Part shown: positions 28,909 through 36,834 of the stretch, one piece after another | Layout of the letters: every line of letters begins with the position of its first letter | How positions within the stretch are numbered: position 1 is the first letter of the stretch | Assembly: GCA_013151495.1 (NCBI GenBank) | Contig: JAADIE010000001.1 | Location: 1-36,834 of the forward strand | Origin: Nitrospirota bacterium | Lineage (GTDB): Bacteria; Nitrospirota; Thermodesulfovibrionia; Thermodesulfovibrionales; JdFR-85 | DNA length: 36,834 nt | Reading direction: 5' to 3' | Notes under the pieces: generated by a model | Databases searched by the model: none | What the model saw: the letters and a program-made list of their open reading frames with translations, nothing else | Told to the model about the DNA's origin: nothing | Translations under genes and position numbers: made by a program

Positions 28909-29599
28909 GCTTTACGATGTTATGTCGCGCATAATCTTTGATATAGAGACCATAGGGCAGGACTTTGAAAGCCTCGATGAAACCCAGCAGGAGTACTTCC
29001 TCAGATATGCTGAGACAGAGGAAGAGGAGGAAAGGGTAAAAGAGAGCCTGGGGCTATATCCTCTTACTGGTGAGATTGTTGCCATTGGTATGCTTAATCC
29101 TGATTCAATGAAGGGGGTTGTTTATTTCCAGGCACCCGATGAGACACTAACACCCTTTGAAGAGGATGGTATAAGGTTTGAGACAGGCACTGAAAAGGAG
29201 ATACTTGAGAGATTCTGGGATGTTGTAAAAAGCTATGATCAGTTTATAACCTTCAATGGAAGGACCTTTGATTGCCCCTTTATTTTGATTCGTTCTGCAA
29301 TACACCGGCTAAAACCCACCCGAGAGCTGATGCCTAACAGATACAATGGTCCTCACATAGATCTGCTTGATCAGCTTACCTTTTATGGGGCCACCAGAAG
29401 GCGGTTCAGTCTTGATATGTGGTGTAAGGCCTTTGGAATAAAAAGCCCCAAAGACGAAGGCATAACAGGTTTAGATGTCAAAAGGCTGTTTAATGAGGGC
29501 CGCTATATCGATATTGCCAGGTACTGTGTGAGGGATCTTATTGCAACCAGGGAGTTGCTATTTTTCTGGGAGAGGTATCTGAAGTTTTCACCTGCATAA
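28901..29599 (+). CDS. Predicted PolB-like 3'-5' exonuclease (RNase H fold)
   Basis: IIFDIETIG, FITFNGRTFDCPFI, YCVRDLIATREL (DEDD-type motifs). Confidence 0.82.
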   Translation: MPELYDVMSRIIFDIETIGQDFESLDETQQEYFLRYAETEEEEERVKESLGLYPLTGEIVAIGMLNPDSMKGVVYFQAPDETLTPFEEDGIRFETGTEKEILERFWDVVKSYDQFITFNGRTFDCPFILIRSAIHRLKPTRELMPNRYNGPHIDLLDQLTFYGATRRRFSLDMWCKAFGIKSPKDEGITGLDVKRLFNEGRYIDIARYCVRDLIATRELLFFWERYLKFSPA

Positions 29600-29623
29600 T
29601 TTTTAAGTTAAAGGAGGGAGTAT

Positions 29624-29920
29624 ATGAGGAGGGGGATACTGGTATTGTCAATTGTCATTTTTTTACTACCTTTTACAATTTCAAACAATAATATCAGTGC
29701 CCAGACAAAAAAAGACATTAACAGCGCTACTGTAGCCGATCTCATGGAAATAAAGGGGATTGGCAGGAAACGGGCTGTCAAGATAGTACGGTTTATAAAA
29801 AAAAGGGGTGGGGTTGAAAGCATTGATGATTTACTTGAGATTAAAGGTATTGGAAGGGGATTACTCAAAAAGATAAGAGAGGTCTTTGAGGTAAAAGATT
29901 CTGTCTCTCCTGATCATTAA
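29624..29920 (+). CDS. ComEA-like helix-hairpin-helix protein
   Basis: 98 aa; signal peptide, DINSATVADLMEIKGIGRKRAVKIVRFI...IDDLLEIKGIGRGLLKKI. Confidence 0.9.
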   Translation: MRRGILVLSIVIFLLPFTISNNNISAQTKKDINSATVADLMEIKGIGRKRAVKIVRFIKKRGGVESIDDLLEIKGIGRGLLKKIREVFEVKDSVSPDH

Positions 29921-31125
29921 TTTTCTCTGATTTTTAACATCAACAAGCCACCAGATAAAAAAAGGCCGGCTACAAGAAGTACGCCCATTCTTTGATTGCC
30001 TGTAATGGAAGAGATGAGCCCAAAGGCGGCCGGTCCGATTATCGAGGATGTCTTGCCTGACAGGGCATAAACACCGAAGTATTCGGCCTCTTTACCGGGC
30101 GGGATAAATCTGGTAAAAAGTGCCCTTGATGCAGCCTGCAGGGTACCAAGGAACACACCACCTGCAGAGGCAACCACCCAGAATGAGGTCTTGTCCTTTA
30201 TTAGAAAGGTCCAGACACTAAGGGCAAACCATACTGATATTGAAAGCATAACCACCTTCCAGGGGCCCCATCTGTCGGTTGGCCCCGAAAATACAAAGGC
30301 CCCGAGGGCTGCCATTGCCTGAATAAATAGATACAAAAAGAGTAATTCCTTTTCTTTAAAACCCAGGGTGGTAGAAGCAAAGAGACTCGAGAAGATTATG
30401 ATAGTATTCAGTGCATCTTTATATAAAAAATAGGATGCTAAAAACAGAAGCACCCTTTTGTTTTTTGTGACCTCTTTCAGGGTCTGAATGGTCTGTTCTA
30501 TACCCTTTTTAACTCCATTTATTATGGAACTCTTTTTAGTATCAGCAGGTAGATACAAAAAGGCTGGCACAGAAAAAAACAGAAAAAAAGCCCCTGTAAA
30601 GGGCCATATAAGATAACTGAGTCCTCTGTTGAACATCCATAGTGCTACAAACAGTGAGACAATTGAGCCAAGGTAGCCAGCACCAAAACCAAGGCCAGAG
30701 AGCCTGCCTCTGCTACCTTTATCAGCAATGTCGTTTAGATAGGCATTATAGAATACAAAGGCTCCCTCTGTTGTGGTGTTTGCAATCACCACAAACATGG
30801 TGGCAAGAAGAAGGTCTCCCTTCTGGGGTATAAACAGGGCTGCTGTTGATACACAGGCTGTAAGGGTGTAGATAAAGAGCAGCCTCTTTCTTCTCCCTGA
30901 GTAATCAGAAATACCACCCATCAAAGGGGATGACAGGGCTACCAGGGCCATGCTAATAGAGATAGCCCAGCCCCACCAGAGGTCTGCCTGCGTGGGTGAT
31001 TGGGCAATTGCCTTTGAGAAATAAACAGGAAAGAGTACAGCTAAAATTACGGCTGAATAAGAGGAGTTGGCAAAGTCATAAAGACACCAGCTTGCTGCCT
31101 GACATCTCCTGCTACCTTTAAACAC
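29917..31125 (-). CDS. MFS transporter (UMF1-like)
   Basis: 402 aa, 12 TM, YDFANSSYSAVILAVLFPVYF, PLMGGISDYSGRRKRLL. Confidence 0.88.
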   Translation of the reverse strand: MFKGSRRCQAASWCLYDFANSSYSAVILAVLFPVYFSKAIAQSPTQADLWWGWAISISMALVALSSPLMGGISDYSGRRKRLLFIYTLTACVSTAALFIPQKGDLLLATMFVVIANTTTEGAFVFYNAYLNDIADKGSRGRLSGLGFGAGYLGSIVSLFVALWMFNRGLSYLIWPFTGAFFLFFSVPAFLYLPADTKKSSIINGVKKGIEQTIQTLKEVTKNKRVLLFLASYFLYKDALNTIIIFSSLFASTTLGFKEKELLFLYLFIQAMAALGAFVFSGPTDRWGPWKVVMLSISVWFALSVWTFLIKDKTSFWVVASAGGVFLGTLQAASRALFTRFIPPGKEAEYFGVYALSGKTSSIIGPAAFGLISSITGNQRMGVLLVAGLFLSGGLLMLKIREN

Positions 31126-31138
31126 AGTGTATTCAGGA

Positions 31139-32164
31139 TTAACTGCTTAGTTCGTGAACCAGTTTTACCAGTGTTTTTGCCTTCTCCGGTGGTGTTTGCG
31201 GAAGTATGCCATGGCCAAGGTTGAATATATGTCCTTTAGCCCTTGAACCCTTTTTTAGTATGTCCTTGACCTTTGTTTTCAGCGTTGTGTCATCTGAGAA
31301 AAGGGCCAGTGGATCAAGGTTCCCCTGTATGGCTGTTTCCTTGCCAATCCTTGTGATAGCCTTACCTATATCAACTCGCCAGTCTATACCGATCACATCA
31401 GCTCCGGAGCTGCGAGCAAGTTCTAAGAGTCCACCACAGTTGTTAACAAAGTATATAATCGGGACATCATGGGATTTGAGGTTCTCAATTGTCTCCTTTA
31501 CATAGGGAAGAGAAAACTCCCTGTAATCATCAGGTGCAAGGGCACCTGCCCAGGAATCAAAGATCTGTACAGCCTGGGCCCCTGCCTTTATCTGGGCCCT
31601 CAGATAGGATATTGTGGTTTCGGTTATCTTCTGCATAAGAGCGTGGAATACCTCGGGGGCTGAGAACATCATCTTTTTGGTTTCCAGAAAGTTCTTGGAG
31701 CTACCCCCCTCTATCATATAAGTTGCAAGTGTGAAAGGGGCACCGGAGAATCCGATAAGGGGTACCTTTTTTCTTAATCTTTTACGAAGAATCTTTATTG
31801 TATCAAGCACAAAGGGCACATCCTTTTTTGGCTCAATAGTTCTCAGGGCCTCAATATCCTTCATCTTTCTTACTGGTTTCGACAGCCGGGGCCCCTTTTT
31901 CTCGAGGAATCTAAGCCTCATACCCATTGGTTCAAGGGGTATCAGGATATCAGAGAAAAGGATTGCAGCATCCACCCCGAGTATATCAACAGGTTGCATT
32001 GTTACCTCTGCTGCCAGTTCAGGGGTTTTACAGAGTGTAAGAAAATCGGCCTTTGCCCGTACTGCCTGGTATTCTGGCAGGTATCTGCCAGCCTGACGCA
32101 TTATCCATATGGGTGTGTAATCCACCTTTTCGCCTCTACAGGCACGCAGGAAGGTATCGTTCAT
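31139..32164 (-). CDS. hemE: Uroporphyrinogen decarboxylase
   Basis: [64 protein letters not shown]; start overlaps upstream stop as TAATG. Confidence 0.94.
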   Translation of the reverse strand: MNDTFLRACRGEKVDYTPIWIMRQAGRYLPEYQAVRAKADFLTLCKTPELAAEVTMQPVDILGVDAAILFSDILIPLEPMGMRLRFLEKKGPRLSKPVRKMKDIEALRTIEPKKDVPFVLDTIKILRKRLRKKVPLIGFSGAPFTLATYMIEGGSSKNFLETKKMMFSAPEVFHALMQKITETTISYLRAQIKAGAQAVQIFDSWAGALAPDDYREFSLPYVKETIENLKSHDVPIIYFVNNCGGLLELARSSGADVIGIDWRVDIGKAITRIGKETAIQGNLDPLALFSDDTTLKTKVKDILKKGSRAKGHIFNLGHGILPQTPPEKAKTLVKLVHELSS

Positions 32165-33255
32165 TATGCCTCCTTCTTGGCAATCAGTTTCTTTTTCATC
32201 TTCACCGGTATGTGGCTGCAAAAGGGCTCCTCTTCAAGGTAGTCTCCTGTTACAGCATAGGCACGGGCACGACAGCCTCCACAGACATTAATATACTCGC
32301 ATGAGCCACAACGGCCTTTATAGCTTTTGAAATCTCGAAGTTCCCGAAACAACTCGGAGTTTTCCCATATTTCCTTAAAGGATTGTTTGAATATATTGCC
32401 GGCTGCCTTTGGAAAATAACTACAGGGCAGCACATTGCCATCCACATCTATCAGGCATATTAACTGGCCTGCTATGCAGCCCTTGGCACCACCGGTTGAG
32501 AATTTCAGGGAGCGACGTTCAAACTTCTGCCCTTCCTCTTTTGATTTCTGAAGCACAATTCTGTAATAATGAGGAGCGCAGGTTGGCCTTACAAGCATCT
32601 CCTTCTCGAGCTTCTCCATATCGTAATGCCACTGAAGGATTTCCTCGTAATCTTCCTTTGAAATAAGTTCGTTCATTATCTCTTCGCCCCTGCCTGTTGG
32701 AACAATCATGAACATATACCAGGCGGTTGCACCGAGTTCCTTTGCAAGTTTATAGACCCTGGGAATCTCCTCCTGATTTCTCTTTGTGAAGGATGAATTG
32801 ATAATAAACTCTATGCCGTGCTTCCTGAATAGCCTTGCTGCCCTTACGGTTCCTTCAAAGGCCCCCTGCTGTTTTCTGAAGTCGTCATGTACCTCGGCAG
32901 TGGAGCCATCAAGGCTCAGGGAAACGATTTTAATACCTGAGGCCTTAATCTTTTCACACTTTTCGTCGTCAATCAAAACACCATTTGTTGCCATGCACAT
33001 CCTCAGGCCCAGTTTGGTACCATGGCTGGCAATATCAAAAACATCCTCTCGCAACAGGGGCTCACCACCTGAGAGCACTACAACAGGCTTTGCATAACTT
33101 GCAATATCTTCAAGTACCTTGAAGGCCTGTTCAGTTGAAAAGTCAGGATGTTCCTTTACCACCTCTTCGGAGGCGGAACGGCAGTGTACACATCTGAGGT
33201 TACATCTGCGTGTAATCTCCCAGGCTATCCATTTTGGTTTAAACTCTGTGATCAT
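32164..33255 (-). CDS. Radical SAM/SPASM protein, probable heme-biosynthesis type (AhbD-like)
   Basis: CNLRCVHC cluster motif; [52 protein letters not shown]; coupled to hemE. Confidence 0.78.
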   Translation of the reverse strand: MITEFKPKWIAWEITRRCNLRCVHCRSASEEVVKEHPDFSTEQAFKVLEDIASYAKPVVVLSGGEPLLREDVFDIASHGTKLGLRMCMATNGVLIDDEKCEKIKASGIKIVSLSLDGSTAEVHDDFRKQQGAFEGTVRAARLFRKHGIEFIINSSFTKRNQEEIPRVYKLAKELGATAWYMFMIVPTGRGEEIMNELISKEDYEEILQWHYDMEKLEKEMLVRPTCAPHYYRIVLQKSKEEGQKFERRSLKFSTGGAKGCIAGQLICLIDVDGNVLPCSYFPKAAGNIFKQSFKEIWENSELFRELRDFKSYKGRCGSCEYINVCGGCRARAYAVTGDYLEEEPFCSHIPVKMKKKLIAKKEA

Positions 33256-33296
33256 TTGCCCTCCAGGCTTTGGGTAAACCCAAAATAACTCACCTA

Positions 33297-34928
33297 TTAT
33301 ACCCCTATTGGAGCTAATTTTTCATTCCAGAGATGCTCTTCGATAGCCCGTAGAAGGGGTGTAAAGGAGGATTTATCAATGGCAGATATGCCAATTCCAT
33401 GGTATCTATGACAGATATTATAGACCTCTTCAGGTGGGAGCCTGTCTATTTTATTGAATACCAGTAGGCGTTCCTTTTCTGACAGACCGAGTTCGTCCAG
33501 GATCTTTTCAACCGATTCGATCTGATCGGGAAAACGTGGGTTGGAGATATCAACAAGATGTATTAATAGATCGGCATCATGCAGTTCCTCAAGGGTTGAC
33601 TTGAAGGCAGCAATAAGATCCTTGGGCAGGTCTCTGATAAAGCCAACGGTATCAGTAATTATTATCTCCCTTTCCCTTGGGAACCTTAATCGTCGGCTTG
33701 CCGTATCAAGGGTTGCAAACATACGCTCCTCAGTAAAGGTGTTACTGTGGGTAAGGTTATTTAACAGTGTTGATTTTCCAGCATTTGTATAACCGATTAT
33801 TGATACAATTGGGATGTTCTTCTGCTTTCTTCTGTGTTTGCGTTGTCTTCTTGCCTCAGCAAGTTTTTTTAACTCTCTTTCAAGCAGACTTATTCTCTCC
33901 CTTACCCTACGGCGGTCTATCTCAAGCTTGGTCTCACCAGGGCCCCTGCCACCTATGCCACCGGTAAGACGACTCATTGCTGTGCCCTTCCCGCTCAGGT
34001 GCGGAAGTCGGTAGCGCAGCTGAGCCAGCTCTACCTGTACCTTGCCGTCTCTGGTATGGGCACGTTTTGCAAATATATCTAAAATGAGCTGTGTTCTATC
34101 AATAACCTTGAGTTCTGTAAGCTCGGAGATTGCCTTCATCTGCGAAGGAGTAAGGTTCTGGTCGAATATAAGCAGGGTGGCACCCTTTGAGAGGGCATTT
34201 ATTATCAACTCCTTCAGTCTTCCCATACCCATGAGGTATCTGGGGTTTACCTCTTTAACACGCTGAATCACCCTGTCTAAAACCACAACATCAGCCGAAA
34301 GGGCAAGCTCCTGAAGCTCATCAAGACACTCCTCCTGACGGTATCTGGGCTCCTTTGAGATACTTATCAATATGGCCCTTTCTCTTGGGTCATCCTGGTC
34401 AATAACCCTTTTACGATTCATCTCCTCTTCTAAGGACTGGATAAACTCTTTAAAGTTCAGGCTAAAGGAGGAGATATGGGCAGGGGGTAATATCTCAAGG
34501 TCATTAGAGTCAGGTTTTAAATGGGCAGAATAGACCGTATGGGGTGTACCGTTTTTTATTCCAAGGGCAACAAAAATATCAAACCTTAAAAGGGCAAGGT
34601 CTGTAAGGTCATCCTGATTAAGGGGTTCATTGTAGAGATGTGTATGGATTAGCCTTAGCCCTCTTAAGGGTTTACGGCCCAGGGGGTAGTCTTCAAGTGA
34701 TGGAATCATAATACCCTTTGTATCACCAACTATCACATGGGTAACGATTCCTTTCCTGTTAAGAAGGACTCCCACCTGCCGGTTTATACTGGATGATATC
34801 GATACAAGATAGTTTGCAAACTCGGTTGTAAAAACTGCCTCAGGAGGGATCTTCCTTCTGTAGATCTTTTCTAAAAGGTTTCGCTCACTCTTTTTAAGAC
34901 CGCCTGTTTCTCCGCAGATGGCTGCTAT
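33297..34928 (-). CDS. hflX: GTPase HflX; ORF caller starts at GTG 34775 but homologous N-terminus extends to about 34928
   Basis: [16 protein letters not shown]1, [29 protein letters not shown]; upstream frame encodes [50 protein letters not shown], an HflX-like N-terminus. Confidence 0.9.
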   Translation of the reverse strand: MAAICGETGGLKKSERNLLEKIYRRKIPPEAVFTTEFANYLVSISSSINRQVGVLLNRKGIVTHVIVGDTKGIMIPSLEDYPLGRKPLRGLRLIHTHLYNEPLNQDDLTDLALLRFDIFVALGIKNGTPHTVYSAHLKPDSNDLEILPPAHISSFSLNFKEFIQSLEEEMNRKRVIDQDDPRERAILISISKEPRYRQEECLDELQELALSADVVVLDRVIQRVKEVNPRYLMGMGRLKELIINALSKGATLLIFDQNLTPSQMKAISELTELKVIDRTQLILDIFAKRAHTRDGKVQVELAQLRYRLPHLSGKGTAMSRLTGGIGGRGPGETKLEIDRRRVRERISLLERELKKLAEARRQRKHRRKQKNIPIVSIIGYTNAGKSTLLNNLTHSNTFTEERMFATLDTASRRLRFPREREIIITDTVGFIRDLPKDLIAAFKSTLEELHDADLLIHLVDISNPRFPDQIESVEKILDELGLSEKERLLVFNKIDRLPPEEVYNICHRYHGIGISAIDKSSFTPLLRAIEEHLWNEKLAPIGV

Positions 34929-36832
34929 TTAGCTTCCTCCTTCAGGGCCTCTTTAATTGCTTTGGCAAGGGTCTTACGTGTGAAAGGTTTTTGTACAAAG
35001 CCTTTTGCCCCGCTCTTCATTAATTCTCTTATTCCAGATAGCCCATCATCAGTATAACCAGATGCTATTATTATTTTAACATTTTTCTCTATATTTTTAA
35101 GCCTCTGAAACACCTCGGCACCGTTTAACTTTGGCATAATCATATCAAGTATAACCAGGTCGATTTCATCCTTTTTTTCCCTGAATATCTCAAGGGCTTC
35201 AACTCCGTCATTAGCTATAGTTACCCTGTATCCGAGAGGTTCAAGCAGATCTTTTACTAAATCGGTTATTTCTTTCTCATCGTCAACAACCAGTATGTGA
35301 GCATTGCCCTCGAGCTGTTCTGGCCGTAACTCTTCTTCGGTCTGTGCCCTTCCTTTAGCTACTGGCAGGTATACGCTAAAACGGGTGCCTTTGTTTGGCT
35401 CTGAATAAAGATTGATATAACCACCATGGTTAGTGATTATTGAATGCACAATGTAAAGACCAAGGCCTGTACCACGACCTTTTTCTTTTGTCGTGAAGAA
35501 GGGATCAAAGATTTTACTCTGCATGTCCTTGTCTATGCCAATGCCAGTGTCAGAAACAGAGAGCTTGACAAAACCATTATCAGACTTTAGTCCGTTGGCC
35601 GCTCCGTTTTCTCTGCCCACCTTTTCTGTTTTAATGTGTAATATGCCCCCGTTTGGCATGGCATCACGAGCATTTATGGCGAGATTCATTATAACCTGAT
35701 GTAGCTGTGAGGGATCGGCTTTTATTGGTGGGAGGTTTTTAGTAAGGGTAACCTTTATCTCTATGTCTTTAGGAATGCTTCTTTTTATGAGTTCTATTGC
35801 CTCTCGCACTATTGTATTAAGGTCGGCAACCTTTAATTCTAATTTTTCTTTACGGGTAATATTAAGTATCTTGTTGGCAAGATCAGCGCCTTTTTGTGCA
35901 GATCTCTCTATTATATCCACAGCCTTTATAACCTTTTCTCCCTTGTCCTTTACAGCATCTTTAAGTATTTCGGCATAACCTAAAATTGCAGTTAGTATGT
36001 TGTTAAAATCATGTGCGATTCCACCTGCAAGTGTGCCGATTGCCTCCATCTTTTGAGCTCGCAGGAGCTGTTCGTAGAGTTTCTTTTCCTCGGTAATATC
36101 ACGCTGTATTGAAACAAATTGACTGATTTCACCAGAGTCGTCAAACAGTGGAAAGATTACAGTAGAGGTTGTAAAGAGTGTGCCATCCTTTCTTTTATTT
36201 ATAAACTCTCCCTTCCAGGGCTTTTTAGAGAGTATGGTTTTCCAGAGGTCTCTGTAGAACTCTGGCTCATGGAAGCCGCTCTTTAGGATGTTTGGTTTCC
36301 GTCCGATAGCCTCCTTCCGTGTGTAGCCAGTAATCTCTTCAAAGGCCCTGTTTACATAAAGGATCACGCCGTCCCGGTTGGTTATTACAATTGCATCAAA
36401 GGAGTTTTCTATAATACGCTTGAACTCTTCGAGGGCCTCTATTTCTTCAGCCCTCTGGATAGCCACAGCAGAATCAGATGCTATTGCTTTTAGTATTTCC
36501 TCATCTTCTTCAGTAAAGTCTCCACTTTGTTTGTTTGCAAAGTATAAAGCCCCCAGTGGTTTTCCTGATGAAGAAAATATAGGATAACCAAGGAAGTTCT
36601 TAATTACTGGATGGCCTTCCGGGAACTGACCTGAGAAGGCCTCGTGGGTGGATACATCGTTTATTCTGACAGGGTGTAAAGTTAGTTGCATAAGTTTCAG
36701 GATGCCTTTTCCTTCAGGTAGACGTCTTAGCTGTCTGATGGTGCTTCTTTCAACACCAGTTACTCGTAGTTTTTTGAACTTTCCGTGTTCATCATAAATT
36801 GCAATAGCTGAAAGTTCGGCATCAATCAGTAG
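34925..36832 (-). CDS. GAF-PAS hybrid histidine kinase with C-terminal receiver, 5' truncated by window edge
   Basis: Open to right edge; GAF, PAS (ENSFDAIVITNRDGVILYVNRAFEEITGYTR), GGIAHDFNNILTAILGYAE H-box, GTGLGLYIVHSI, receiver DLVILDMIMPKLNGAEV. Confidence 0.92.
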   Translation of the reverse strand, partial: LLIDAELSAIAIYDEHGKFKKLRVTGVERSTIRQLRRLPEGKGILKLMQLTLHPVRINDVSTHEAFSGQFPEGHPVIKNFLGYPIFSSSGKPLGALYFANKQSGDFTEEDEEILKAIASDSAVAIQRAEEIEALEEFKRIIENSFDAIVITNRDGVILYVNRAFEEITGYTRKEAIGRKPNILKSGFHEPEFYRDLWKTILSKKPWKGEFINKRKDGTLFTTSTVIFPLFDDSGEISQFVSIQRDITEEKKLYEQLLRAQKMEAIGTLAGGIAHDFNNILTAILGYAEILKDAVKDKGEKVIKAVDIIERSAQKGADLANKILNITRKEKLELKVADLNTIVREAIELIKRSIPKDIEIKVTLTKNLPPIKADPSQLHQVIMNLAINARDAMPNGGILHIKTEKVGRENGAANGLKSDNGFVKLSVSDTGIGIDKDMQSKIFDPFFTTKEKGRGTGLGLYIVHSIITNHGGYINLYSEPNKGTRFSVYLPVAKGRAQTEEELRPEQLEGNAHILVVDDEKEITDLVKDLLEPLGYRVTIANDGVEALEIFREKKDEIDLVILDMIMPKLNGAEVFQRLKNIEKNVKIIIASGYTDDGLSGIRELMKSGAKGFVQKPFTRKTLAKAIKEALKEEAK

Positions 36833-36834
36833 TT

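Noticed and set aside
1-36834. Hidden defence island, phage or transposase
   Set aside because: No integrase, transposase, RT, toxin-antitoxin or nuclease-helicase signatures; gene content is housekeeping/transport

Overview
The window is a compact bacterial chromosomal segment with about 34 genes, most of them recognisable housekeeping or transport families. Left to right: (i) an ion/anion transport block: partial universal-stress-like protein, SLC13-type permease with two RCK_C-like domains, TauE/SafE exporter plus a small membrane partner, two paralogous ArsB/NhaD transporters around a CBS-domain protein, and a TrkH/TrkA (Ktr-like) K+ system; (ii) a heat-shock cluster dnaJ-hspR-clpB-hsp20; (iii) hisB, mqnB, a standalone AICAR formyltransferase, cutA, nfu, a ModA-like binding protein without a signal peptide, and a PDO/AhpF-like thioredoxin reductase; (iv) pgi, a secreted SNase-like nuclease, M29 aminopeptidase, ftsE-ftsX-envC-like-ctpA, a PolB-like exonuclease and comEA; (v) MFS, hemE plus an AhbD-like radical SAM protein, hflX and a GAF/PAS hybrid histidine kinase. 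I found no rRNA, tRNA, CRISPR array, phage or obvious defence island. The main second-look items are: both nhaD paralogs carry a leader frameshifted from the main ORF at the same point, inside a nearly identical ~170-bp tract; hflX encodes a conserved N-terminus with no ATG/GTG/TTG/CTG available, and an ATA codon sits at ideal SD spacing; in-phase heptanucleotide arrays (GATTTNA)n occur in three intergenic gaps, two of them flanking clpB; a ~170-bp nested multi-hairpin element lies upstream of the purH-type gene; a HAIR-like HspR operator overlaps a consensus sigma70 promoter of dnaJ; and competing hairpins precede hsp20. I did not find a clearly new multi-gene system.
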